This document shows positions 15,147-22,884 of a stretch of DNA of 27,137 nt, in pieces (position 1 is the first letter of the stretch; each line of letters begins with the position of its first letter). Source of the stretch: Bacteroidales bacterium (lineage in GTDB: Bacteria > Bacteroidota > Bacteroidia > Bacteroidales > UBA7960); NCBI GenBank assembly GCA_003557765.1, contig PWNO01000312.1, positions 1 to 27,137 of the forward strand, written 5' to 3'. The position numbers were made by a program, and so were the translations under genes. The notes under the pieces were generated by a model. It worked only from the letters and a program-made list of their open reading frames with translations, was not told the origin of the DNA and searched no databases.

Positions 15147-16322
15147 ATGATCAGTTTCGAAGAAGCCCTTTCCATCATTACCAGCGATGTGCTGACCAAG
15201 GACACTGAGCGAGTCGACTTCAGGGAGTCCTTGCATCGTGTGCTTGCCGAAGATGTGTATTCAGATGTGGACATGCCCCCATTCGACAAAGCGGCCATGG
15301 ACGGTTATGCCTGCCGCAGGGAGGACTTGGCTGGAGAGCTGGAGATGCTGGAAGTGATTGCTGCCGGAGACGTGCCCACCCACAAGATAGCAAGTGGCAC
15401 CTGTGCCAAAATCATGACGGGTGCCATGATACCCGAAGGGGCAGACACTGTGATCATGGTAGAACAGACACGCCTCACCGGGGAGGGCAAAGTAGTATTT
15501 ACCGGTGAACAGACAAGGCCCAATATTGCCAAAAAAGGAGAAGATGTCAAGACAGGCGACCTGGTTTGGCGCAAAGGCATGCCCATTCAGCCACAACACA
15601 TTGCCATCCTGTCGGCAGTCGGGCACACGACACCACTTGTAGCAAAACAACCCCGCGTAGCGGTAATGTCTACGGGCGACGAATTGGTTGAACCCCATAT
15701 ATTTCCAGAAGAAGGAAAGATCAGGAACAGCAATGGTTTTCAGCTGGCTGCACAAGTAAGCAATGCCCATTGCATTCCCAATTATATGGGCATCATCCCT
15801 GATGATGAAGCGGTTACCGACCAGGCCATCAGCAGCGCACTGGCAGAAAATGACGTAGTCATCCTCTCGGGAGGCGTGTCGACGGGCGATTTCGACTTCG
15901 TCCCCAAAATCATGCAAAAAAACGGCGTAGACATCCTGTTTCAAAAGGTTGCCGTGAAGCCGGGCAGGCCTACGGTTTTTGGACGCAGGAAAGACACGTA
16001 CATTTTTGGATTGCCAGGCAACCCGGTATCTTCATTCATCAACTTCGAAGTTTTCATCAAACCCCTACTGATGGCCATGATGGGTGCAGATTACAAACCT
16101 GTCGAACAGAATCTTCCCATGGGTGTTGAATTTAAGAGAAAGAAGGCCGACAGGCTGGAGTTCCTTCCGGTACACATAGATGCCGAAGGGCTGGTGTCGC
16201 CAGTAAGTTATCAAGGTTCAGCGCATATACACGCCATCGGCCTGGCTGATGGATTGATGTGTATACCCAAAGGCGTTCACGAAATTAGCAAGGGGGCTAT
16301 AATCCATGTTAGACCGGTTTAA
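15147..16322 (+). CDS. moeA: Molybdopterin molybdenumtransferase MoeA
   Basis: Inserts molybdate (or tungstate) into adenylylated pyranopterin. 391 aa, normal length. PPFDKAAMDGYA (44-55) holds the conserved Asp of MDGYA (D52, equivalent to E. coli D59); TGAMIPEGAD and VMVEQ-like segments follow; the MoCF-type domain has STGDEL (175-180) and SGGVSTGDFDF (from 241); FGLPGNPVSSF lies near residue 290, and a C-terminal domain IV is present. Its last 17 nt overlap moaA, so the two are translated from one message. Whether it handles W or Mo is not readable from sequence; aor favours tungsten. Confidence 0.95.
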   Translation: MISFEEALSIITSDVLTKDTERVDFRESLHRVLAEDVYSDVDMPPFDKAAMDGYACRREDLAGELEMLEVIAAGDVPTHKIASGTCAKIMTGAMIPEGADTVIMVEQTRLTGEGKVVFTGEQTRPNIAKKGEDVKTGDLVWRKGMPIQPQHIAILSAVGHTTPLVAKQPRVAVMSTGDELVEPHIFPEEGKIRNSNGFQLAAQVSNAHCIPNYMGIIPDDEAVTDQAISSALAENDVVILSGGVSTGDFDFVPKIMQKNGVDILFQKVAVKPGRPTVFGRRKDTYIFGLPGNPVSSFINFEVFIKPLLMAMMGADYKPVEQNLPMGVEFKRKKADRLEFLPVHIDAEGLVSPVSYQGSAHIHAIGLADGLMCIPKGVHEISKGAIIHVRPV

Positions 16323-17106
16323 CAGAAAGATAAACTATTTGCGTATATCGGTCACGGACCGTTGTAACCTTCGTTGCAGGTACTGCATGCCTGACAACGA
16401 CCCCCGTATGCTCAGTCACGAAGATATCCTTAGTTTTGAGGAGATCCGACAGGTGGTGGCGGTGGCGGCCATTTCAGGCATAAGCAAGATCAGGCTGACC
16501 GGTGGTGAGCCGCTTGTGCGCAAGGACATCACCGACCTGGTAGCCATGATCGCTTCTGTTCCGGGCGTGGAAGACCTGTCGATGACCACCAATGCGACCC
16601 TCCTCGACAGGTTTGCTGACCCGCTAAAAAAAGCAGGCCTGCAACGCATCAATGTGAGTCTTGACACCATGGATACGGATAAGTTTCGGGAGATCACCCG
16701 GGGTGGGGCGCTGCAAAAGGTGTTACAAGGAATTCAAGCTGCAAAGTCAGCCGGATTGCATCCCATCAAAATAAACTGTGTGGTAAAAAAGGGAGCTGAG
16801 CGCAAAGATGCAGATGCTGTGGCTGCTTATTGCCATCAGCATGGTCTGGACATTCGCTACATCCAGCAGATGGATCTTGAAAGGGGAGATTTTGCTGTGG
16901 TAGAAGGTGGTTCGGGCGGTGATTGTGGCAGCTGCAACAGGCTGCGCCTCACCAGCGATGGAAAGATCAAACCCTGTCTCTTTAGCGATCTGGGCTACGA
17001 CATCCGGGAGCTGGGCATCCAGGCTGCACTTGAAAAAGCCTTGGGCAACAAACCGGAAAAAGGCAGTGTGAATCAACAGAACTTATTTCATAATATAGGA
17101 GGGTAA
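16306..17106 (+). CDS. moaA: Short GTP 3',8-cyclase MoaA (radical SAM)
   Basis: First step of pyranopterin synthesis: radical rearrangement of GTP, followed by MoaC. 266 aa against about 325-340 for typical MoaA. The N-terminal SAM cluster is TDRCNLRCRYC (C20, C24, C27) with TGGEPL (65-70). The C-terminal substrate cluster is intact: C207, C210 and C224 in CGSCNRLRLTSDGKIKPC (Cx2Cx13C), with the arginines that contact GTP, and the protein ends with the conserved Gly-Gly. Between the IRYIQQMD strand (183-190) and C207 there are only 16 residues, where E. coli MoaA has roughly 65. The frame is uninterrupted, so this is an internal shortening, not a frameshift. Overlaps the moeA end. Confidence 0.9.
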   Translation: MLDRFNRKINYLRISVTDRCNLRCRYCMPDNDPRMLSHEDILSFEEIRQVVAVAAISGISKIRLTGGEPLVRKDITDLVAMIASVPGVEDLSMTTNATLLDRFADPLKKAGLQRINVSLDTMDTDKFREITRGGALQKVLQGIQAAKSAGLHPIKINCVVKKGAERKDADAVAAYCHQHGLDIRYIQQMDLERGDFAVVEGGSGGDCGSCNRLRLTSDGKIKPCLFSDLGYDIRELGIQAALEKALGNKPEKGSVNQQNLFHNIGG

Positions 17107-17241
17107 TTAGGTTTGAAGTGAAGATATCCACAAATTAACACAAATAGTTTTCATAAATGCACACAAATGCCTCGGGCAAACTCAAACTTCAAAACCCAAA
17201 ATTCAAACCTCCTCGCCCAGGTACAATACACCGCATCACCA

Positions 17242-17289
17242 GACATTTGGACATCCCGACTTTTAGACATTTTGTCCTATTGTCCTTTT
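17242..17289 (+). repeat. 8-bp array (6 units) before moaC
   Basis: GACATTTG, GACATCCC, GACTTTTA, GACATTTT, GTCCTATT, GTCCTTTT, ending 7 nt before the ATG at 17297 (13 nt before the alternative ATG at 17303). As before the ATPase gene, GAC units change to GTC units towards the gene. Just upstream (17120-17170) are loose CACAAAT repeats. Confidence 0.9.
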
Positions 17290-17296
17290 AAAAACG

Positions 17297-17761
17297 ATGA
17301 TTATGAACAAATTATCACACACGGATGACAAGGGAAAAGCGCGCATGGTGGATGTCGGAGATAAGTCCGTACAGCATCGCACAGCGACAGCCCGGGGTTG
17401 GATATCCCTGGAGCCGGAAACACTGCACCTGATCCGCGAGAACCAGATGAAAAAGGGTGATGTGCTTACCGTGGCGGAAATTGCCGGTGTACAAGCTGCC
17501 AAGCAGACACACCTGCTCATCCCCCTCTGTCATCCATTGCAGATTACCAGGGTTAACATCGCCACCAGTCTCTTTGAAGAAGCAGACAAACAAGGCGTCG
17601 AGGTGTATGGTACCGTTACCTGCAACGGCCAGACCGGTGTGGAAATGGAGGCGCTCACCGGCGTGAGCGTTGCCCTTTTAACAATTTACGACATGTGCAA
17701 GGCCGTGGATAAAAATATGGTCATCAGCCAGGTAAAACTACTTGAAAAAACAAAAAAATAA
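17297..17761 (+). CDS. moaC: Cyclic pyranopterin monophosphate synthase MoaC
   Basis: Converts the MoaA product 3',8-cyclo-GTP to cyclic pyranopterin monophosphate. 154 aa, normal. Shows HTDDKGKARMVDVGDKSV near the start, IAGVQAAKQTHLLIPLCHPL, and VEMEALTGVSVALLTIYDMC followed by KAVDK, the conserved blocks including the catalytic Asp/Lys region. ATG 17297 and ATG 17303 are both possible; the second gives MNKLSHTD, the more usual N-terminus. Spaced 190 nt from moaA by repeat-rich DNA, so it may have its own promoter, though I did not find a good TAnnTTTG box. Confidence 0.96.
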   Translation: MIMNKLSHTDDKGKARMVDVGDKSVQHRTATARGWISLEPETLHLIRENQMKKGDVLTVAEIAGVQAAKQTHLLIPLCHPLQITRVNIATSLFEEADKQGVEVYGTVTCNGQTGVEMEALTGVSVALLTIYDMCKAVDKNMVISQVKLLEKTKK

Positions 17762-17831
17762 AGGTGCCTGGTTTTGAAGTTCGGGGCCTCTCTACAACCA
17801 AGTCTCAAACCTCAAACACAATGCAAGCCCT

Positions 17832-17903
17832 GACTTTTTGACCTTTCGACATTTAGACTTTTAGACCTTTTGTCCTTTTGTATTTTTATCATTTTGTCAT
17901 TAT
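17832..17903 (+). repeat. 8-bp array (9 units) before MOSC-MogA gene
   Basis: GACTTTTT, GACCTTTC, GACATTTA, GACTTTTA, GACCTTTT, GTCCTTTT, GTATTTTT, ATCATTTT, GTCATTAT: nine units in perfect register, ending 7 nt before the ATG at 17911. The longest array in the window; units decay towards the start codon. Confidence 0.92.
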
Positions 17904-17910
17904 AAAACTT

Positions 17911-18840
17911 ATGGAGTTAAAAATCATATCCGTCAATATCTCCAGCGAGAAGGGCACCATAAAGGAGCCTGTGGAGGAGATCACCCTGAACCATCGCGGC
18001 GTGATGAATGACGCACATGCCGGACCCTGGCATCGCCAGGTAAGTTTGTTGGGAAAAGAGAGTGTGGATCGTTTTTCTCAGGAAGCCGGTCGTCCGATTG
18101 CTCATGGGGAGTTTGCCGAAAACATAACCACGGAAGGTGTTGAACTGGTCAGGACCTCGCCCCTGGATCGTTTTTCAGGTGAACATGTGGAGCTGGAAGT
18201 CACCCAGATCGGCAAGGCCTGTCATGGTTCAGCCTGCGCCATCTTCAGGGAGGTTGGCAACTGTGTGATGCCTAAGGAAGGTATATTTGCCAGGGTCATT
18301 CGCCAGGGATCTGTCAAACCGGGTGATGTGCTGACCTACAAGCCCCGGATTTTTCATTTCCATGTGGTTACCCTGAGCGACAGGGCCAGCAAGGGGGTAT
18401 ACGAAGATAAAAGCGGGCCACGCATTGTGGAACTCCTTCAAACGCACTTCAGCGATAAGCCGAGAAACATCGAAGTGAGCCACAGTGTAATTCCGGATGA
18501 TGCTTCCAGCCTAAGTGTGCTGATAGAGAAGTCCACTTATGATGAGGCAGACGTTATCATCACCACTGGCGGAACGGGTATTGGCCCACGCGATGTAACG
18601 GTAGAAACCATACGACCCATGCTCGACAAGGAGATCCCTGGCATCATGGAAATGATCCGGATCAAATACGGGCAGGAAAAACCCAATGCCCTGTTGAGCC
18701 GTGGGATAGCTGGTCTCATCGGCGAAACCCTCATCTATACGCTTCCCGGAAGTGTTAAAGCCGTAAACGAATATATGGCGGAGATCCTCAAAACCATGGA
18801 GCACCTGATCTATATGCGCCATGGTCTGGATGTACATTAA
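17911..18840 (+). CDS. MOSC domain - MogA/MoaB fusion protein
   Basis: Two cofactor domains in one chain of 309 aa. Residues 1-145 are a MOSC (Moco sulfurase C-terminal) domain with EITLNHRGVMNDAHAG and GKACHGSACAIFREVGNCVMP. Residues 148-309 are a MogA/MoaB molybdopterin adenylyltransferase with TLSDRASKG, TTGGTGIGPRDVTVE (218-232) and LPGSVKAVNEYM (278-289); this domain activates pyranopterin with AMP before metal insertion by MoeA. The open frame begins earlier at a TTG (17878), but that start lies inside the 8-bp array; the ATG 17911 gives a MELKIISVN beginning typical of MOSC. Similar fusions are known in anaerobes. Last gene of the plus-strand set, followed by a hairpin. Confidence 0.92.
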   Translation: MELKIISVNISSEKGTIKEPVEEITLNHRGVMNDAHAGPWHRQVSLLGKESVDRFSQEAGRPIAHGEFAENITTEGVELVRTSPLDRFSGEHVELEVTQIGKACHGSACAIFREVGNCVMPKEGIFARVIRQGSVKPGDVLTYKPRIFHFHVVTLSDRASKGVYEDKSGPRIVELLQTHFSDKPRNIEVSHSVIPDDASSLSVLIEKSTYDEADVIITTGGTGIGPRDVTVETIRPMLDKEIPGIMEMIRIKYGQEKPNALLSRGIAGLIGETLIYTLPGSVKAVNEYMAEILKTMEHLIYMRHGLDVH

Positions 18841-18968
18841 CCCTGTCTGTGCCCAGGCTGTTTCTCTTTCAGGGCATGCATGGCCAGGATGTTTTTTCAT
18901 CTTAAGGCTGGGTGCAACAAGGCTTTGATCTGGCTGCCATGAAAATATGCTTGTCAATAACAGCATAA

Positions 18969-19002
18969 AAACGCTGCCACCGGTAATCCGGTGACAGCGT
19001 TT
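18969..19002. terminator. Hairpin between convergent genes
   Basis: 15-bp stem (one mismatch) AAACGCTGCCACCGG / CCGGTGACAGCGTTT with a 4-nt TAAT loop. The A-rich left flank gives a T-run on the minus strand and the plus side continues TTTCATTT. It separates the MOSC-MogA gene from the SPOR protein gene. Confidence 0.85.
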
Positions 19003-19033
19003 CATTTCACGTTGTTTTGCTTAGCAATATGAC

Positions 19034-20269
19034 TTATCTGGGTGATAATATTCCGTCCCTGTATTCCACCACAAAGGCATCCCGGACTCCCTGCCCCCAT
19101 ATGCGCTGCATATGCAGTATGGCATCTTCAAGGTTATTGTATTGCCCTGAGATATATTTATACCATCCATTGATGCGATAAACCCTGACTTCCTGAGTGA
19201 TGCCAAGATATTTGCGGGCTTCTTCCACAGGCATTTCTTCCATAAGTGCCATAACCTGAACAGCATAAAAGTGATCCGGTGCTTCTTTTAATTTCTCCAT
19301 ATCTTCCTGCAGCCTGTAAAACTCCTGGCTTACATCTTCAATTGCGCCAAAGAGCTGCATGGTGCGCTGCATGACCTCAGCTGTCTCTTCAGACATGCTG
19401 TCTAACCTAACCATCACGTCTTGCATGTCTTGATCACGGGCTTGACGAAGATCAACCACGTCTTCAGACAAGGTGTCCAACCTTCTGTCCATTTCATCCA
19501 TACGTGCAACATCTCCAGGATACATCACTTGTGAGGGTGGCGCCCAGTCCATCGAGTTGGTGTTTGGACCCAGCCGGAAGGTAATTCCTACACGGGTATA
19601 GTTAAACATGTCTCTCCTGGACCCTATTATAGGGCGACCATCCAAGCGGTTACTGGAGGTAAAGCGAAAACCCGATTCAATGCCCAGGTCAAAACGCTCA
19701 GATATTTTAAAGTTAATCCCCAAACCAATGGGAATACTTAATTCGATCTCAGGGTCGTCAGAAGTAAACCCGTCAGCTTCATAACCATAAAAATTTTCCA
19801 GGTTTCCGCCCTCAAACCATTGTGACCGGTATGCCAATGCTCCGGCCCCCAATGAGGCGTAAAAGTTTACTTTTTCGTTTGTAGTGCCATGAGGGCGCAG
19901 AAGGGAATTCAAGCTAAGCCGTGCATTTATGGTAGCCTCGAACAGCTCTGTTTCAAACTCCCAGTCCCGGTTTGTGTCAATGCCTTTCAACTCACCATAC
20001 AGAAAGTTGGTTTGCAGTGTCAGCACCGGCGACCAGTGGTAATTGAAAAATATGCCACCTCCATAGGTTATTTCGTCAGAATCAGGAAAAAAGTTATTTT
20101 CCTTAATGTCTGTAAATCCCGTTAAAGCACCTCCATGAAAGCCAAAAGAAAATTTATTGAAATCATTGGTCTGGTTGTTTTCCTCAGCCATCAGGACATT
20201 TGAAAACATTGCCATTGATAAGCTCAGAATGGCTAATATGCTTACTTGTCTCATCTTTTTCATAATCAT
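19034..20269 (-). CDS. Outer-membrane beta-barrel, coiled-coil, SPOR-like protein
   Basis: 411 aa. Signal peptide at about residues 1-28 (MKKMRQVSILAILSLSMAMF..., cut near LMA-EE). Residues 35-235 have alternating, Gly/aromatic-rich strands of an outer-membrane barrel (FSFGFHGGALTGF at the start, RVGITFRLG at the end). Residues about 255-330 are a heptad-rich coiled coil (MDEMDRRLDTLSEDVVDLRQ). The C-terminal 75 residues (HFYAVQVMAL...VRVYRINGWYKYISGQYNN...DAFVVEYRDG) look like a SPOR peptidoglycan-binding domain. A link between outer membrane and cell wall is inferred. The start is ATG 20269 or 20263; the first lies within a 17-bp hairpin. 71 nt downstream of fhs on the same strand. Confidence 0.78.
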   Translation of the reverse strand: MIMKKMRQVSILAILSLSMAMFSNVLMAEENNQTNDFNKFSFGFHGGALTGFTDIKENNFFPDSDEITYGGGIFFNYHWSPVLTLQTNFLYGELKGIDTNRDWEFETELFEATINARLSLNSLLRPHGTTNEKVNFYASLGAGALAYRSQWFEGGNLENFYGYEADGFTSDDPEIELSIPIGLGINFKISERFDLGIESGFRFTSSNRLDGRPIIGSRRDMFNYTRVGITFRLGPNTNSMDWAPPSQVMYPGDVARMDEMDRRLDTLSEDVVDLRQARDQDMQDVMVRLDSMSEETAEVMQRTMQLFGAIEDVSQEFYRLQEDMEKLKEAPDHFYAVQVMALMEEMPVEEARKYLGITQEVRVYRINGWYKYISGQYNNLEDAILHMQRIWGQGVRDAFVVEYRDGILSPR

Positions 20270-20314
20270 GCACTTTTAAGTATCATCTTTTCAGGTTATA
20301 CTCAAAAGTGCATG
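20267..20314 (-). promoter_or_regulatory. 17-bp hairpin enclosing the start codon of the SPOR protein
   Basis: Arms CATGCACTTTTAAGTAT (20267-20283) and ATACTCAAAAGTGCATG (20298-20314) pair over 17 bp on the minus-strand RNA, counting one G-U pair, with a 14-nt loop. The ATG at 20269 is the 3' end of the stem; the ATG at 20263 is just outside. No T-run follows, so it is not a typical terminator for fhs. Confidence 0.75.
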
Positions 20315-20340
20315 AAAGGTTACAGGGATAAGTAAAAAAA

Positions 20341-22011
20341 TCAAAATAGTCCGGAAATATTCCCTTCATTGTCGATATCAATTTTTTCGGCAGAGGGTTG
20401 TGAGGGAAGTCCTGGCATCCGCATGATGGTACCGGCTATGGGGATGATGAACCCGGCACCTGCTGCGACCTCAAACTCACGGATCTTCACGGCAAACCCT
20501 TTGGGCCTGCCCAGTTTATACTGGTCATCCGACAGAGACTTCTGGGTTTTTGCTACGCATACCGGCAGTTTGTCCAATCCAATTTTTTCGAACTGTGCAA
20601 TCTGGGACTTGGCCTTCACCGTGTATTCCACATGATCAGCACCATAAAGCTTTGTGGCAATGGTGTGCAGTTTTTTCTCAATATCCCAGTTAAAATCATA
20701 AAGGGGTTCAAAACAGGTTGTACAGCTCTCAGCAGCATCGTGAACCAGTTTGGCCAGTTCCATAGCTCCTTCACCACCTTTTTCCCAGCCTTCATATACA
20801 GCGACACGCACACCCAGCTCTTCACAGTGTTTTTTGATTACCTGAATCTCTTCGTCGGTGTCGGTGGGGAACTTGTTGATGGCGACCACCGGCTGGAGGT
20901 TGAAGTGCTTCATGTTTTCCACGTGCTTCTCCAGGTTTTCCAGCCCTTTAGTTACAGCCTCCACGTTGGGTTCCTTCAGGTTGGCCAGCTTGACACCTCC
21001 GTGATATTTGAGTGCCCGTATCGTAGCTACCACCACGGAAGCATTTGGAGACAATCCACCATACTGGGATTTGATGTTCAGGAATTTTTCTGCACCAAGT
21101 TCGGAGGCAAACCCAGCTTCCGTAACCACATAATCAGACAAGCTTAATCCCATCTTAGTGGCTATCAGGGTGTTCGTACCCTGTGCGATGTTTGCAAACG
21201 GCCCACCGTGTACAATGGCCGGATTGCCTTCCAGGGTTTGCACCAGGTTAGGCATAATGGCATATTTCATAAGGGCAGCCATGGCACCCTCAGCCTTAAA
21301 GTCTCTGGCATAAACCGGCTTGTCGTCAAAAGTGAATCCTACCAAGATGTTGCCAAACTTTTCTTTCAGGTCTTCCAGATCTTTGGCCAGGCATAATGCA
21401 GCCATCACTTCTGAAGCTGCCGTGATGTCGAAGCCGGTCTCACGTGGCATACCTTGCTTGGGACCACCAAGCCCCAGTACGATGTGACGCAGGGCACGCT
21501 CATTCATGTCGATCACACGTTTCCATATGATCTTGCGTGGATCAAGGTTAAGGGAGTTTTCCTTGCTTTGCAGGTGGTTGTCAACCAAAGCCGATAGCAA
21601 GTTGTGGGCTTTTTCCACAGCAGCCAGGTCGCCGGTAAAGTGCAGGTTGATGTCTTCCATAGGAAGCACCTGGGCGTGTCCGCCACCGGCAGCGCCACCT
21701 TTGATGCCAAATACCGGGCCCAGCGAAGGCTCACGAATCACCACCGTAGACTTCACGCCCATCTTGTTCAACCCTTCAGAAAGGCCTATCGAGGTGGTCG
21801 TCTTGCCCTCTCCCGCAGGAGTAGGCGTAATGGCCGTCACCAACACCAGCTTTTTCTTGTTCACCAACTTATCATCAATGAGGCGGAGCGGCAGCTTGGC
21901 CATATGTTTCCCATACTGATAAAGGTCGGATTCTTCAATCCCCAGCTTCGCAGCTACTTCAGTGATGGGGCGCATCGTTGCAGCCCTGGCAATGTCAAGA
22001 TCTGTTTTCAT
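20341..22011 (-). CDS. fhs: Formate-tetrahydrofolate ligase
   Basis: ATP-dependent ligation of formate to tetrahydrofolate giving 10-formyl-THF; one-carbon metabolism, cytosolic. 556 aa, the standard family length. It starts MKTDLDIARAATMRPITEVA; the P-loop is TPTPAGEGKTTT (62-73); REPSLGPVFGIKGGAAGGG (from about 94) and FTGDLAAVEKAHNL are the conserved family blocks. Residues near the C-terminus, AGTIMRMPGLPSQPSAEKID, are the usual ending. No Shine-Dalgarno apparent. In a non-acetogen it supplies formyl groups for purines. The upstream region holds GGTTAA-type repeats but no clear promoter box. Confidence 0.97.
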   Translation of the reverse strand: MKTDLDIARAATMRPITEVAAKLGIEESDLYQYGKHMAKLPLRLIDDKLVNKKKLVLVTAITPTPAGEGKTTTSIGLSEGLNKMGVKSTVVIREPSLGPVFGIKGGAAGGGHAQVLPMEDINLHFTGDLAAVEKAHNLLSALVDNHLQSKENSLNLDPRKIIWKRVIDMNERALRHIVLGLGGPKQGMPRETGFDITAASEVMAALCLAKDLEDLKEKFGNILVGFTFDDKPVYARDFKAEGAMAALMKYAIMPNLVQTLEGNPAIVHGGPFANIAQGTNTLIATKMGLSLSDYVVTEAGFASELGAEKFLNIKSQYGGLSPNASVVVATIRALKYHGGVKLANLKEPNVEAVTKGLENLEKHVENMKHFNLQPVVAINKFPTDTDEEIQVIKKHCEELGVRVAVYEGWEKGGEGAMELAKLVHDAAESCTTCFEPLYDFNWDIEKKLHTIATKLYGADHVEYTVKAKSQIAQFEKIGLDKLPVCVAKTQKSLSDDQYKLGRPKGFAVKIREFEVAAGAGFIIPIAGTIMRMPGLPSQPSAEKIDIDNEGNISGLF

Positions 22012-22323
22012 CGTCTATCTGTTTTGTTTTTATTTGAAAAATGATGCTTTTTTCGGGAATAAAAGAATAACCAATATACTGGGTATTTTGTTTAGCACAT
22101 GTGGATGCTTCAAAGCAAGGTGGATGTGAGGTTAAGGATGAGGTTAAGGTTATGCTTAAGGGAGCATAAGATAAAGATAAGCATGCGGTTCGTAAGCCCT
22201 AATTCAGTGAGGGATTCCATTGCGGGAGACACCTGGAAGGGAGGAGTCTCCCAAAATACATGCATGGCGCTGTCAGCCATGTTATGGGGTTATGGCTGAC
22301 ATGGTGGTGTTTGAAAGGCATGG
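22012..22323. other. Intergenic region upstream of fhs
   Basis: 312 nt, no supported gene. GGTTAA/GGATGA-type repeats at about 22130-22160; hairpin GGGAGAC (22224-22230) / GTCTCCC (22246-22252); hairpin TGTCAGCCAT (22271-22280) / ATGGCTGACA (22292-22301). The last lies 23 nt downstream of the small barrel gene on the minus strand and may end its transcript, although it has no T-run. Confidence 0.6.
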
Positions 22324-22884
22324 TTACAGGAAGATATCCACGCCCACACGGAAGAAAGGGTTGTCGAGATAAGCCTGGCTTTCAGTGTTAAAGTTGTAAA
22401 GTGCCAGGATGTTCAGTCTTAGACGCTCCGACAAAGGTATACCATATCCTGCACCCAGGAAATAGTTATCCTCTGTAACAGTTGACCTGTCATCCGGGTC
22501 AAACTGCGGGTCATATGGCGGCAGTCTTGATTCCAGCCGCATTCTTTCATATTCGCCATGAATGAATAATGTGGAGTAGAGCCGGAACCGGGCAAACACA
22601 CTGCCTCCATACATGTGTGAGGAATAAGATTGCCCAAACCAACTGTCGTTGGCAAAATGATAGCTGCCGGCAAGTCCTGCAGAAAACCTGTTGGTAATCC
22701 TGTATCCTGCATGCAGATTGAGGCTTATCGAAGTGAACGATCCCAGCTGCAAGCCCAGGAACCCGCCGACAAAGGTTCGTTCACGGGGACTCAGGTCACT
22801 GACGGAAGGCTCATCTCCATGGGCCACTCCGTTTGTCATCAGGCATATCGCCACAACCAATAATAAAGGCAGTAATTTGTTCAT
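22324..22884 (-). CDS. Small outer-membrane beta-barrel protein
   Basis: 186 aa with a signal peptide (MNKLLPLLLVVAICLMTNGVAHG, cut near residue 23). The mature part alternates hydrophobic and polar residues in strands (FVGGFLGLQLG, GGSVFARFRLYSTLFIHGEYERM, LRLNILALYNFN) and ends FFRVGVDIFL, with terminal hydrophobic/aromatic residues as in barrel proteins. I estimate about eight strands, but this is by eye. Function unknown; small barrels of this kind are frequent in Bacteroidota. It lies 236 nt downstream of pabB on the same strand; a shared transcript is unlikely given the repeat-rich spacer. Confidence 0.7.
   Translation of the reverse strand: MNKLLPLLLVVAICLMTNGVAHGDEPSVSDLSPRERTFVGGFLGLQLGSFTSISLNLHAGYRITNRFSAGLAGSYHFANDSWFGQSYSSHMYGGSVFARFRLYSTLFIHGEYERMRLESRLPPYDPQFDPDDRSTVTEDNYFLGAGYGIPLSERLRLNILALYNFNTESQAYLDNPFFRVGVDIFL

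Noticed and set aside
16306..17106. moaA as a pseudogene
   Set aside because: Shortened but in frame, with both Fe-S motifs and the C-terminal Gly-Gly; translationally overlapped with moeA.
8914..17903. CRISPR array as an explanation of the short regular repeats
   Set aside because: Units are 8 bp without spacers, and lie in separate short blocks before genes; no cas genes are present.
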